From Pseudomonadota bacterium (lineage in GTDB: Bacteria > Desulfobacterota > Desulfovibrionia > Desulfovibrionales > Desulfomicrobiaceae): a stretch of 64,000 nt of DNA. The notes under the pieces are model-generated. The model was given only the letters and a program-made list of their open reading frames with translations. It made no database searches and was not told where the DNA came from. The translations under genes and the position numbers were made by a program. The stretch is taken from assembly GCA_018902545.1 (NCBI GenBank), contig JAHIQM010000007.1:62001-126000 (forward strand), written 5' to 3'. Positions 52,301 to 60,935 of the stretch are shown here, piece by piece (the first letter of the stretch is position 1; each line of letters starts with the position of its first letter).

Positions 52301-55300
52301 ACGCCGCAGATGCTGCCGGTGGCCGGGCCGCTGCTCGCGCTCTGGTTTTTATCCCCGGCCATAGTCTGGTGGATCAGCCGCGCCATTCCACCCCGCCAGG
52401 ACGCCCTGACCAGGGACCAGACTCTCTTTCTGCGCAGGACGGCCCGCAAGACCTGGGCCTTCTTTGAAACATTCGTCGGCCCCGAGGACCAGTGGCTCCC
52501 TCCCGACAACTTTCAGGAGCACCCCTTCCCCGTGGTTGCGCACCGCACCTCTCCGACCAACATGGGCCTTGCGCTGCTCGCCAACCTGGCGGCTCTGGAC
52601 TTCGGGATCATCTCGACCGGAAAGTTTCTGGATCGCACCATGAAGACGCTGCGCACCATGGGCACGCTGGAACGGTATCGAGGTCATTTCTTCAACTGGT
52701 ACGACACCCTGACCCTGGTCCCGCTCCCTCCGCGCTACATCTCCTCCGTGGACAGCGGCAACCTGGCCGGGCATCTGTTGACGTTAAAGCCGGGCCTGCT
52801 CGAACTTGCGGACCGCAAGATTCTGGAACCCCGCACTTTCGAGAGTTTGCGCGACACCCTTGAAATTCTGGCCGAGGCCTTGAAATCTTTTCCGAAAGCG
52901 GCCGTGGACCCGCTCGCCGCCCTCGGACTCGACCTGACCGCCGCGCCACGCTCCGAGCCGATGACCCTGATCGCTTCACGGCAGCGGCTTGAACGGCTGG
53001 CGGCATCGGCCGCGGTCCTGATCGACAGGTTAAGCGCCTCGGGCGTGGACCCGGACTCCGACGCCTTCTGGTGGGCAGGCACCTTTGCCCAGCAATGCCG
53101 CGACGCGCTGACGGAGCTGTCCAGCCTTGCCCCATGGGCGGAACTCGCGATTGTGCGCAAAAATCTTGCGGATCTTCCCACTCTCGACCAGGTCCCGACC
53201 TTGAACGAACTGACGTCCCTGGCCGCGACAATCCTGCCGGACATCGTGCGGCGCCAGGAAACGGCGTCCTCCTCAGACTATAACGCGTGGGGAGAACTGC
53301 AAAGCCGTGTCACCAAGGCCGGCCAACACGCCGAGGCACGGATCAAGACCTGTGAACGCCTCGCCCTGCAATGCAACGGACTGGCCCAAATGGAATTCGG
53401 GTTCCTGTGCGACGAGACAAGCCATCTACTGGCCATCGGCTACAATGCCTTTGAATGTCGAAGGGACAACAGCTTCTACGATCTTTTGGCCTCGGAAGCG
53501 AGGCTGGCCGCCTTCGTGGCCATTGCCCAGGGACAGCTCCCGCAGCAGAGCTGGTTCGCGCTGAGCCGCCTTTTGACCACCGCCGGAGGCGAGCCGGTCC
53601 TTCTGTCCTGGAGCGGCTCCATGTTCGAATACCTGATGCCGATGCTGGTCATGCCCACCTTCGAATCCACCCTTCTTGACCAGACCAGCAACGCCTCCGT
53701 GGCCAGGCAGATCGAATACGGCAAGAAGCGCTCCGTGCCCTGGGGCATTTCGGAGTGCGGTTACAACGCCATCGACGTACACCACAACTATCAATACAGG
53801 GCCTTTGGCGTACCGGGGCTTGGGCTCAAGCGCGGGCTCGCCGAGGATCTGGTCATCGCGCCCTACGCCACGGCCCTGGCACTCATGGTCGCGCCGGGTG
53901 AAGCATGCCGAAACCTCCTGCGTCTCGAGAGCGAAGGTTTTGGCACCAGGTACGGCTTCTACGAAGCCATTGACTATACGCCCTCGCGCCTGCCGCGCGG
54001 CCAATCAAGCGCCGTGGTCCGATCTTTCATGGCCCACCATCAGGGCATGAGCCTGCTCTCCATGGCCTACCTGCTGCTTGATCGCCCCATGCAGAAACGA
54101 TTTGCGTCCGACCCGCAGTTCCAGGCGACCATGCTGCTCCTGCAGGAGCGCATCCCCAAGACCACCGCATTCTTTGCGCACACCTCCGAGCTTTCCGAAC
54201 ACCAGATGGAATCGAATAACGAAGGTTCACACATCCGCGTGTTCTCACGTCCGGACACGCCCGATCCGGAAGTGCAGCTGCTGTCAAACGGCCGTTACCA
54301 CGTCATGGTCACCAATGCCGGTGGCGGGTACAGCCGCTGGAATGATCTGTCCGTGACCAGATGGCGTGAAGACCGCACCCGCGACAACTGGGGCACGTTC
54401 TGTTTCCTGCGTGATCTGGACACCCGGGAATATTGGTCCACGGCGTATCAGCCGACACGCAAACAGGCGCAGCGCTATGAAGCCATCTTCTCGGAAGGCC
54501 GGGCCGAGTTCCGCGTGCAGAACCACAATTACGACACCCACACGGAGATCACGGTATCACCCGAAGACGATATCGAACTGCGCCGGGTGCGCATCACCAA
54601 CCGCGCCCGGACGCGACGGGCGCTTGACCTGACCAGTTACGCCGAGGTGATCCTGGCCAGCGCTGCCTCGGACGACCTGCACCCCGCTTTCAGCAACCTT
54701 TTTGTCCAGACCGAGATCATTCCTGAACAGCAGGCCATCCTCTGCACCAGACGGCCGCGCTCCCGAGGCGAAAAGCCGCCCTGGATGCTGCACATGATGA
54801 TCGTGCACGATGTGCGTCCCGTCGACATCTCCTTTGAAACGGACCGCATGCAATTCATCGGGCGCGAAAACACCGTCGCCGACCCACTGGCCATGTGCTG
54901 CAAGGGCGAATATTTCTCCGGCGCGCTCTCGGGCAGCGAGGGCTCTGTTCTCGACCCCATTGTCTCCATCCGCTGCCGCATCTTCCTTGAGCCTGAAGAA
55001 TCGGTAACGCTCAACATCATCTCCGGCATCGGCGAAACCCGTGAAGAAGTCCTGCAACTGGTTGAAAAATACCAGGACCGCCGCATTGCGGACAGGGTCT
55101 TCGACCTGGCCTGGACCCACGGTCAGGTGCTTTTGCGGCAGCTCAACGCCTCCGAGGCCGACGCGCAGCTCTATGCCCGCCTCGCGGGATCGATCATTTA
55201 CGCCAATGCTGCGCTCAGAGCCGAGCCGGGCATTCTCATGAAAAACCGGCGAGGACAGTCCGGACTCTGGAGTCACGCGATTTCCGGGGATTTGCCTATC

Positions 55301-58123
55301 GTGCTGCTGCAGATCCAGGACATCGTCAACATCGATCTGGTCCGCCAGCTCGTACAGGCTCACGCCTACTGGCGGCTCAAAGGGCTCAAGGTCGATCTGG
55401 TCATCTGGAACGAAGATCAGACCGGATATCGTCAGCTCCTGTATGATCAAATCATGGGCCTCGTCGCAGCCGGGGTCGAATCCGGCGGAACCGAACAGCC
55501 CGGCGGGATCTTCGTGCGTTCAGGCAATCGTTTCGCGGAAGAGGACCGCATCCTGATCCAGACGGTTGCACGCGTCGTCATCTCCGACACGCTCGGAACC
55601 CTGGCGCAGCAGATTGACGGCCGCACCTTGACGCGCATCCGGATTCCCCAGCTTGTGCCGAGCAGAACGCATCGCTCCGAGCCGCTGCCGTCAGCTCCGC
55701 AGCCCCGCCACGACCTGACCTTTTTCAACGGCCAGGGCGGATTCACCCCGGACGGACGCGAGTATGTCATCACCACCGCCCACGACATGGCCACGCCCGC
55801 CCCCTGGATCAATGTGCTTGCAAACCCGCTCTTTGGGAGCGTGATCTCCGAAAGTGGCAGTTCCTGCACCTGGAGCGAAAACGCCCACGAATTCCGCCTC
55901 ACGCCCTGGGACAATGACCCGGTCACGAACGAAGGCGGGGAGGCCTTCTACCTGCGCGATGAGGAGCGCGGGCATTACTGGTCGCCCACGCCGCGCCCCT
56001 GTCGCGGGGCGGAGCCGTATGTCAGCAGGCACGGGTTCGGATACAGCGTCTTCGAACATACCGAACGGGGGATCCGCTCGGAGCTTATGGTCTATGTCGC
56101 CCTCGACGCGCCGATCAAGTTTTCGGTGCTGAAAGTGTCCAACGTTTCCGAACGCTCCCGGCGCATTTCCGCTACCGGCTATGTGGAATGGGTACTCGGC
56201 GACCTGCGTCCCAAATCCGCTTTTCACGTGATCACGGAAATTGATCAGCACAGCGGAGCCATTTTTGCGAGCAATGCCTACAATCCCGAATTCGGGAGCC
56301 GGACGGCGTTTTTCGATGTCGACGATGTTTCCCGCACGATCACCGCCGACCGCACGGAATTTCTGGGCCGCAACGGCTCGCTCCGAGCGCCCGTCGCCAT
56401 GACCCGCACCCGGCTCTCCGGCAAGACGGGAACGGCCATGGACCCGTGCGCGGCGATCCAGGTCGATTTTGAACTTGAAGTCGGAGAGGAACGGGAGATC
56501 ATCTTCAAGCTGGGCGTGGGAACTGACACCGCAGATGCGCAAAAAATCATCCATCGTTTCAGGGGAGCGCCCGCAGCCCGGCACGCCCTCGATAATGTGT
56601 GGCAGCATTGGACCCATACTCTTGGGGCCATTCATGTCGAGACCCCGGACCAGGCGCTCAACGTGCTCGCCAACGGCTGGCTCCTGTACCAGACCCTGGC
56701 CTGCCGCCTGTGGGCACGCTGTGCCACCTACCAGTCGGGAGGGGCGTTTGGTTTCCGCGACCAGCTCCAGGACGTCATGGCGCTTATCCATGCCAGACCG
56801 GGTCTGGTGCGCGAGCATCTCCTGCTCTGCGCTTCCCGGCAATTCGAGGAAGGCGACGTGCAACACTGGTGGCATCCGCCCGTGGGCCGGGGCGTTCGCA
56901 CCAAATGCTCGGACGACTATCTGTGGCTGCCCCTGGCTACCTGCCGTTACGTCACCGCCATCGGGGACACCGGCGTGCTGGATGAAAGCGCCCCGTTCCT
57001 GCGAATGCGCGCGCTGAATGCCGACGAAGAATCCTGTTACGACCTGCCCGAGCACTCGGACCAGAGCGCGAGCCTCTACGAGCACTGCGTCCGGGCCATC
57101 CGTCACGGCTTGCGCTTTGGAATACACGGATTGCCGCTCATCGGCTCCGGCGACTGGAACGACGGCATGAATCTGGTGGGAGAACACGGCAAAGGCGAGA
57201 GCGTCTGGCTCGGCTTCTTCCTTCATCATGTGCTGGAGGCTTTTGCCCCGCTGGCTCACTCGCGCGGGGATGTCACGTTTTCCGAAGAGTGCCTGCAGGA
57301 AGCCGCCAAACTGAGCCGCATTATCGAGGAAAGCGGTTGGGATGGAAATTGGTACCGCCGAGCGTACTTTGATGACGGCACACCGCTGGGCTCAGCGAAA
57401 AACGACGAATGCCGCATCGACTCCATCGCCCAGAGCTGGTCCGTGCTCTCGGGGGCAGGAGACCCGCATCGGGCGCACACGGCCATGCAGTCCCTGGACA
57501 GGCATCTGGTTCGCCGCGAACACGGACTGGTTCAACTCCTGGACCCGCCTTTCGACACGTCCGAGCTCAACCCCGGCTATATCAAGGGCTATGTGCCCGG
57601 AGTGCGTGAAAATGGAGGCCAGTACACCCACGCCGCCATCTGGGCCGCCATGGCCTTTGCCCGGCTAGGGGATTCGAAACGCGCCTGGGAGATCTTCGAC
57701 ATGATCAACCCGGTCAACCATGGCCGCACCTCCGAAGAGACGGCCATATACAAGGGCGAACCCTACGTCGTCGCCGCTGATGTCTATGGCGCGCCGCCGC
57801 ATACAGGCCGTGGCGGCTGGACATGGTACACGGGCTCGGCCGCGTGGATGTATCGTCTCATCGTGGAATCGCTGCTGGGGCTTAGCCTTGAAGTGGACAG
57901 ATTGCGCATCACTCCGTGCCCGCATCCGCAATGGAAGGAATTCACGGTACACTACCGCTTTTTGGAAACTGTCTATCACATCACAGTGACGCAGTTTAAA
58001 GGCAAAAAAAACAGCACGAGCCTGACTCTCGATAATGTTGCGCAGACAGGCCAAACAATTGCGCTGGTTAACGACCATCAGGAACACTGGATCAAGGTGC
58101 GCATTGACGTAAAAAGCGTTTAA
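49376..58123 (+). CDS. ndvB: Cyclic beta-1,2-glucan synthase
   Basis: 2915 residues, the size of NdvB/ChvB/Cgs. Hydrophobic segments near 425-470, 835-890 and 960-1010 bracket the GT84 glycosyltransferase domain, where DTDTQLP (~641) and RHRWIRGDWQ (~787) are the metal- and substrate-binding motifs. A glucoamylase-like region (WSGSMFEYLMPMLVMPTFES, ~1420) follows, then the C-terminal GH94 phosphorylase: NEDQTGYRQLLYDQ (~2015), GFRDQLQDVMAL (~2458) and GSGDWNDGMN with the catalytic Asp (~2589). The enzyme makes and cyclises periplasmic beta-1,2-glucan for osmoadaptation. AAGGGG precedes the ATG. Intact, with no frameshift seen. Confidence 0.96.
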   Translation: MKTTSDIGKSSFLNRWKRLAGRGPSEKSIDAEHPLRAELFSASQMEQHGKILASMHQLTGRRTQNRLLSRLAENEHVLRGVHRLLTEDVKQDQRMTPAGEWLLDNFYVIEEQIRTAAKHFPKGYSRELPQLHGGHSSGLPRVYDLALEAISHGDGRVDPEYLSRFVAAYQTITPLKLGELWAIPIMLRLALIENLRRVAARLLVRRKDRNRADYWANLMTEVATTDPKSLILTIADMARSDPPMASSFVAELTRRLQGQGPAQSLPLSWIERRLSESGQTIDQLVRLENQQQASDQISISNSIGSLRSLTATNWNDFVESLSAVEGILGQDPISIYSKMNFSTRDRYRHVVETIAKKSPHSEPEVARRALELAREGAAGQDEERKAHVGFYLVGDGLAQLERLVEVRRSPAAALCALGRRFFCYGGGIVLLTAILTALLAAKAHGDGLSGWHLGFFCLLLVLCSGHLSVSLANWMATLLATPHLLPRMDFSKGIPPEARTLVVVPTMLTCTRGIEELINDLEVRFLGNRDQHLHFALLTDLADAAQQVLPEDEELVSLASGMIEVLNAKYPGDAGSTFFLLHRPRSYNTAERKWMGFERKRGKLGDLNALLSGGTADAADRFALIVGDTSILPDIRFVITLDTDTQLPRDSARQFVGALCHPLNRARYDTARGRVVDGYGILQPRVAVSLPGANRSRYARMCASEVGIDPYTSAVSDVYQDLFGEGSFIGKGIYDVEVFRQALDGRFPDNRILSHDLLEGCYARAGLLSDVELYEQYPTRYSEDVARRHRWIRGDWQIARWLMPRVPGAEGRLRKNPISMLSQWKILDNLRRSLSAAALTLLLLLSWTVLPDALFWTTVVLGIILVPCLVDSLSNVFKKPDDVSLWQHLAASTVLARQHFGRALFTLACLPYEAFFSLDAILRTIWRMLISHRGLLEWNPSNCAQNVHVGFGSSLKAMWIGPLLAISVAAGLAVSTPQMLPVAGPLLALWFLSPAIVWWISRAIPPRQDALTRDQTLFLRRTARKTWAFFETFVGPEDQWLPPDNFQEHPFPVVAHRTSPTNMGLALLANLAALDFGIISTGKFLDRTMKTLRTMGTLERYRGHFFNWYDTLTLVPLPPRYISSVDSGNLAGHLLTLKPGLLELADRKILEPRTFESLRDTLEILAEALKSFPKAAVDPLAALGLDLTAAPRSEPMTLIASRQRLERLAASAAVLIDRLSASGVDPDSDAFWWAGTFAQQCRDALTELSSLAPWAELAIVRKNLADLPTLDQVPTLNELTSLAATILPDIVRRQETASSSDYNAWGELQSRVTKAGQHAEARIKTCERLALQCNGLAQMEFGFLCDETSHLLAIGYNAFECRRDNSFYDLLASEARLAAFVAIAQGQLPQQSWFALSRLLTTAGGEPVLLSWSGSMFEYLMPMLVMPTFESTLLDQTSNASVARQIEYGKKRSVPWGISECGYNAIDVHHNYQYRAFGVPGLGLKRGLAEDLVIAPYATALALMVAPGEACRNLLRLESEGFGTRYGFYEAIDYTPSRLPRGQSSAVVRSFMAHHQGMSLLSMAYLLLDRPMQKRFASDPQFQATMLLLQERIPKTTAFFAHTSELSEHQMESNNEGSHIRVFSRPDTPDPEVQLLSNGRYHVMVTNAGGGYSRWNDLSVTRWREDRTRDNWGTFCFLRDLDTREYWSTAYQPTRKQAQRYEAIFSEGRAEFRVQNHNYDTHTEITVSPEDDIELRRVRITNRARTRRALDLTSYAEVILASAASDDLHPAFSNLFVQTEIIPEQQAILCTRRPRSRGEKPPWMLHMMIVHDVRPVDISFETDRMQFIGRENTVADPLAMCCKGEYFSGALSGSEGSVLDPIVSIRCRIFLEPEESVTLNIISGIGETREEVLQLVEKYQDRRIADRVFDLAWTHGQVLLRQLNASEADAQLYARLAGSIIYANAALRAEPGILMKNRRGQSGLWSHAISGDLPIVLLQIQDIVNIDLVRQLVQAHAYWRLKGLKVDLVIWNEDQTGYRQLLYDQIMGLVAAGVESGGTEQPGGIFVRSGNRFAEEDRILIQTVARVVISDTLGTLAQQIDGRTLTRIRIPQLVPSRTHRSEPLPSAPQPRHDLTFFNGQGGFTPDGREYVITTAHDMATPAPWINVLANPLFGSVISESGSSCTWSENAHEFRLTPWDNDPVTNEGGEAFYLRDEERGHYWSPTPRPCRGAEPYVSRHGFGYSVFEHTERGIRSELMVYVALDAPIKFSVLKVSNVSERSRRISATGYVEWVLGDLRPKSAFHVITEIDQHSGAIFASNAYNPEFGSRTAFFDVDDVSRTITADRTEFLGRNGSLRAPVAMTRTRLSGKTGTAMDPCAAIQVDFELEVGEEREIIFKLGVGTDTADAQKIIHRFRGAPAARHALDNVWQHWTHTLGAIHVETPDQALNVLANGWLLYQTLACRLWARCATYQSGGAFGFRDQLQDVMALIHARPGLVREHLLLCASRQFEEGDVQHWWHPPVGRGVRTKCSDDYLWLPLATCRYVTAIGDTGVLDESAPFLRMRALNADEESCYDLPEHSDQSASLYEHCVRAIRHGLRFGIHGLPLIGSGDWNDGMNLVGEHGKGESVWLGFFLHHVLEAFAPLAHSRGDVTFSEECLQEAAKLSRIIEESGWDGNWYRRAYFDDGTPLGSAKNDECRIDSIAQSWSVLSGAGDPHRAHTAMQSLDRHLVRREHGLVQLLDPPFDTSELNPGYIKGYVPGVRENGGQYTHAAIWAAMAFARLGDSKRAWEIFDMINPVNHGRTSEETAIYKGEPYVVAADVYGAPPHTGRGGWTWYTGSAAWMYRLIVESLLGLSLEVDRLRITPCPHPQWKEFTVHYRFLETVYHITVTQFKGKKNSTSLTLDNVAQTGQTIALVNDHQEHWIKVRIDVKSV

Positions 58124-58149
58124 CGACCAACCTTTTCAGAGGAAAAAAA

Positions 58150-58428
58150 ATGAGTACGTCCCCTCATCAAAATTCGAGTTCAGACATGAACAGAACAACG
58201 CAGAGCAATGAACGCAGGCAGCAGACGGACAGACGGCGTGGAAACAGCCGGCGGGAAACGGATCGACAGCATCCTGAGCAATACTTACAACTTGAGATAG
58301 AAAGCAATGCACAAACGGAAGAGCAATCCGGCAATACCGCGCGCAATCGCCGAAAGATCTCTAACAACAGACCCGTCGTGCAAGCCCTGAGCGAGGATGA
58401 AATCAGATTTCTTCTGGACGACAACTGA
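58150..58428 (+). CDS. Hypothetical charged protein downstream of ndvB
   Basis: 92 residues; GAGG eight bases before the ATG and only 26 bp after ndvB, so probably the same transcript. Very polar, with an Arg/Gln/Asn-rich middle (ERRQQTDRRRGNSRRETDRQ) and an ordered-looking end VVQALSEDEIRFLLDDN. No cysteine, no membrane segment, no family recognised; likely disordered. Confidence 0.6.
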   Translation: MSTSPHQNSSSDMNRTTQSNERRQQTDRRRGNSRRETDRQHPEQYLQLEIESNAQTEEQSGNTARNRRKISNNRPVVQALSEDEIRFLLDDN

Positions 58429-58633
58429 AAGAAAAGGTCGAGAATACGATTTTTTTCGAGAGCAAGAAGACTACCTGCGGCTCGATAGCGCAGGCCGAAT
58501 CGCTGAAAAGTGGAAGTCGGCCTGTAATAAATTTCGCATAACTTTCCGGGGTAACTTTTGAACAAAAAAATAACATCCATTGCCAGATGGATTTGTGTTT
58601 TTCGAATAATCGAAGAATACGGACGATCAAGAA

Positions 58634-58665
58634 AAAGGGCTTAATACGTTTAAGCCCTTTTCTTT
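58634..58665. terminator. Bidirectional rho-independent terminator
   Basis: AAAGGGCTTAA / TTAAGCCCTTT stem with a five-base loop; TTTTCTTT follows on the plus strand and TTTTTCTT on the minus. Serves the ndvB transcript and the convergent BON gene. Confidence 0.85.
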
Positions 58666-58749
58666 AGCGTTGCCCGCCAATATTCATACTGATTTTTCCC
58701 GGTCCGATCGGCGTGTTTTGCCGCAAACGCCTCTTGTTCGATTTTGTGA

Positions 58750-59373
58750 CTAAGGAGCGATATTAATTTCGCTCTTCATGTTATCCTTTCCGGCTAACTG
58801 GGTTGCCAATTCCTCCACGGCCTTTTTCTCCTGCTCGGATGCCACCGGCCCTTTCAGTGTAACCACTCCGTCAACAGTAATGATTTTTACATTATGGGCG
58901 TTCATGGAGAGGTCTTTGTCCTTCATGACGGCTTGACGGATTTTTTCAGTCAACTCACGATCCTGTACGCTTTCGCCCTGCTGGTCAGCGGTGACTCCGC
59001 CTGGGGACATGTATCCCGTATCCTGTTTGTTCATGTTCTGCTGGCCAGCATTGACTCCGCCCATGTTTTGCTTATTCTTCATGGTGTTGTCGTTCTGCTC
59101 AGCATTGACTCCGGTCGACGTATATCCTTTGTCCTGTTTGTTCATGTTCTGCTGGTCAGCATTGTTTCCACCAGGCGAGATATATTTCTGATTATGTATG
59201 TTATTGTTATTCTGATCAGCATTGACTCCGCCTGGAGTCATTTCTTGTTTATTCATTTTGGTACTATTGTCAGCAGACTGTGCCAAAGATGTACCTGAAA
59301 TAGTCATTCCGCCGAGAAATACGACCGATGATAGCAAAGCCATTGAAAATAATGCTTTATGAGACATACTCAT
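58750..59373 (-). CDS. BON domain protein with N-terminal tandem repeats
   Basis: 207 residues. Signal peptide (cleavage after TSLAQ region), then at ~35-130 about five degenerate copies of an ~18-residue unit resembling NMNKQDxGYxSPGGVNADQQ, polar and probably extended. The C-terminal BON domain (~135-205) contains EKIRQAVMKDKDLSMNAHNV, ITVDGVVTLKGPVASEQEK and ELATQLAG. AAAGGAGATG precedes the ATG. An envelope-stress protein of the OsmY type; the repeats could be a wall- or matrix-contact arm. The consensus sigma-54 promoter at 59634-59648 points towards it. Confidence 0.88.
   Translation of the reverse strand: MSMSHKALFSMALLSSVVFLGGMTISGTSLAQSADNSTKMNKQEMTPGGVNADQNNNNIHNQKYISPGGNNADQQNMNKQDKGYTSTGVNAEQNDNTMKNKQNMGGVNAGQQNMNKQDTGYMSPGGVTADQQGESVQDRELTEKIRQAVMKDKDLSMNAHNVKIITVDGVVTLKGPVASEQEKKAVEELATQLAGKDNMKSEINIAP
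58975..59265 (-). repeat. Tandem repeats inside the BON gene
   Basis: In-frame repeats of about 54-66 bp; CAGCATTGACTCCGCC-like and TTGTTCATGTTCTGCTGG blocks recur on the plus strand. Copy number is likely to vary between strains. Confidence 0.7.
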
Positions 59374-59484
59374 CTCCTTTCGTTATAGGGTTATTTGTTG
59401 CAAGATTGTCATGGTAGGTCTTATTGTTGCGGCAAAAACAAACCGCGCGGGCCGGGAGAAATCATTACGAATATTGGCCTAACC

Positions 59485-59590
59485 ACCGCGCACAGGGCCA
59501 AGGTATTCAAGGACCACTGCCATTCGCATAACTCCAACGCTGTGGTGTTCGTCGAGAGATCCGTGTCCTTGATGACGGCTTGACGTTTGC
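59485..59590 (-). pseudogene. Decayed BON-domain fragment
   Basis: Minus-strand translation gives RQAVIKDTDLSTN (59547-59585), then, in a different frame, VGVMRMAVVLEYLGPV (59491-59538). These align in order with RQAVMKDKDLSMN and VKIITVDGVVTLKGPV of the intact gene at 58750. The frame change and lack of a start or stop mark it as a remnant. It lies between a consensus sigma-54 promoter and the intact BON gene. Confidence 0.6.
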
Positions 59591-59633
59591 TTGTGCGAGT
59601 TCACTTAAATTGTGCGACTTCACTTATCATGTC

Positions 59634-59648
59634 GCAAAGCGCGTGCCA
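59634..59648 (-). promoter_or_regulatory. Sigma-54 promoter facing the BON pseudogene and gene (full consensus)
   Basis: Minus strand: TGGCACGCGCTTTGC, a complete -24/-12 match. About 260 bp upstream of the intact BON start, with the decayed copy in between. Confidence 0.82.
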
Positions 59649-59748
59649 GACCGGAATTGTGAGCAAGTATCTCTGCAACAGGTCGACTTTATAATTAAAA
59701 TTTGCGTGAGAAGGTAACTGCAAAAAATGGTAATCGCTAACAGAATCT

Positions 59749-59760
59749 GCGATATCTAAC
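59749..59760. promoter_or_regulatory. Putative activator site, degenerate GYCATATAYSGY
   Basis: Plus strand GCGATATCTAAC matches the reverse complement of the motif at 10 of 12 positions, 100 bp from the -24 element. Confidence 0.35.
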
Positions 59761-60072
59761 AATTGTGTTGAATCTTGAGGATATTTTTAAATGATGAGCT
59801 TGTTTGATGAGATTGTCGGAAAAGAGGAAGTAAAATATTCTCGACGAAACGTCGCATACATCGTAACAGTGACATATTACTAGACAAAATTTGTATTGTA
59901 ACGACTATCTTGCAAATCATTTTCAAGAAATATAAATTTAAATCAAAGTAGTGAAAATTTGCAGGTTTTAGAAAATACTAACTTGATTTCGAATAAATAT
60001 TTGGGCGTGCATAAATTATGATCAATTTCTGAGATTTGTCCGACTGCAACAGCGTCTCTGGCGCCCCGGGAC

Positions 60073-60924
60073 CTATACGGCACGGCGTTTTTTCCCGCGT
60101 CCGGCCGCGGTCTTGACACCCTTACTCGGGGCGGGCTCCGATCCGCCGCTGGCCTTCAGGCTGCGCCGCAACGCCTCCATCAAGTCGATCACCTTGCCAT
60201 CTTCCTTATCCACCGGCGGGGCGTTCACAGGTGTCTGGCCTTCTTTCTTGCGCGCGATCAGATCGTGCACGGCGTCTTCGTAGCTATCCCTGAAGGTCTG
60301 TGGGTCGAAAGCTCCCTCTTTTTGCGTGATGATCTTCCCGGCGATCTCCAGCATGTCCCGGTCGGGCTTGGGCAAGTCGGTCACACCCCCGATGCCGGTC
60401 GCCTCCACGATGTCCTCGTGCGTGCGCAGCGTGGTCAGGAGGATGGCGTCGCCCCTTGCTTCAAGGGCGCAGATGCGTTCCCGCATGTTCAGGACCAGCT
60501 TGCCGATGCCGACCCGGTTCTTTTCGCGCATCGCCTCCAAAATTACGCTAAACGCCTCGACGCCAGCAGGTTCGGACGGAGCGAGATAATAGGGCTCGTC
60601 CCAATAGATGCGGTCGATGGTCGCGGCGTCGACGAAGCGCTCCAGATCGAGCAGTTGCGTGGACTCGGTGCGCAGCGCCTTCAACTCCGCGGGGTCGATG
60701 AGGACATACTGGTTCTTGGCCACCTCGTACCCTTTGACCAGGGTCTTGCGGTCGAGCTCCTCGCCGGTGGTCGGGTCCTTCACCACCTGCACGATGCGGC
60801 TCCCGGTTTCGGGGTTGATCAGGTTGAAGCTGACGCCGTTCTTGGTGCTTGTCGCCTTGAAGAGTGCGACCGGACAGGTCACCAGGGAGAGCCGCAGGTG
60901 CCCTTGCCAAACTGAATGTGCCAT
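60073..60924 (-). CDS. ku: Ku protein (bacterial NHEJ)
   Basis: 283 residues from the ATG at 60924 (AAGGAG eight bases upstream; the longer frame overlaps ligD). Starts MAHSVWQGHLRLSLVTCPVA, the usual Ku entry, and continues with FNLINPETGSRIVQVVKDPT, VLIDPAELKALRTESTQLLD, YWDEPYYLAPSEPAG and KNRVGIGKLVLNMRERICAL, ending in a lysine/arginine-rich tail (GRGKKRRAV). Homodimeric DNA-end-binding ring that recruits LigD. Starts 11 bp after the ligD stop, so one transcript. Confidence 0.96.
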   Translation of the reverse strand: MAHSVWQGHLRLSLVTCPVALFKATSTKNGVSFNLINPETGSRIVQVVKDPTTGEELDRKTLVKGYEVAKNQYVLIDPAELKALRTESTQLLDLERFVDAATIDRIYWDEPYYLAPSEPAGVEAFSVILEAMREKNRVGIGKLVLNMRERICALEARGDAILLTTLRTHEDIVEATGIGGVTDLPKPDRDMLEIAGKIITQKEGAFDPQTFRDSYEDAVHDLIARKKEGQTPVNAPPVDKEDGKVIDLMEALRRSLKASGGSEPAPSKGVKTAAGRGKKRRAV

Positions 60925-60935
60925 ATGTTGTCTCC

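Larger units (their letters stand above)
59591..60072. other. AT-rich gap, regulatory only
   Basis: Apart from the promoter and weak motif listed, about 480 bp of AT-rich DNA between the BON region and the end of ku. No open frame of credible composition and no hairpin that I would call a terminator. Confidence 0.5.
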
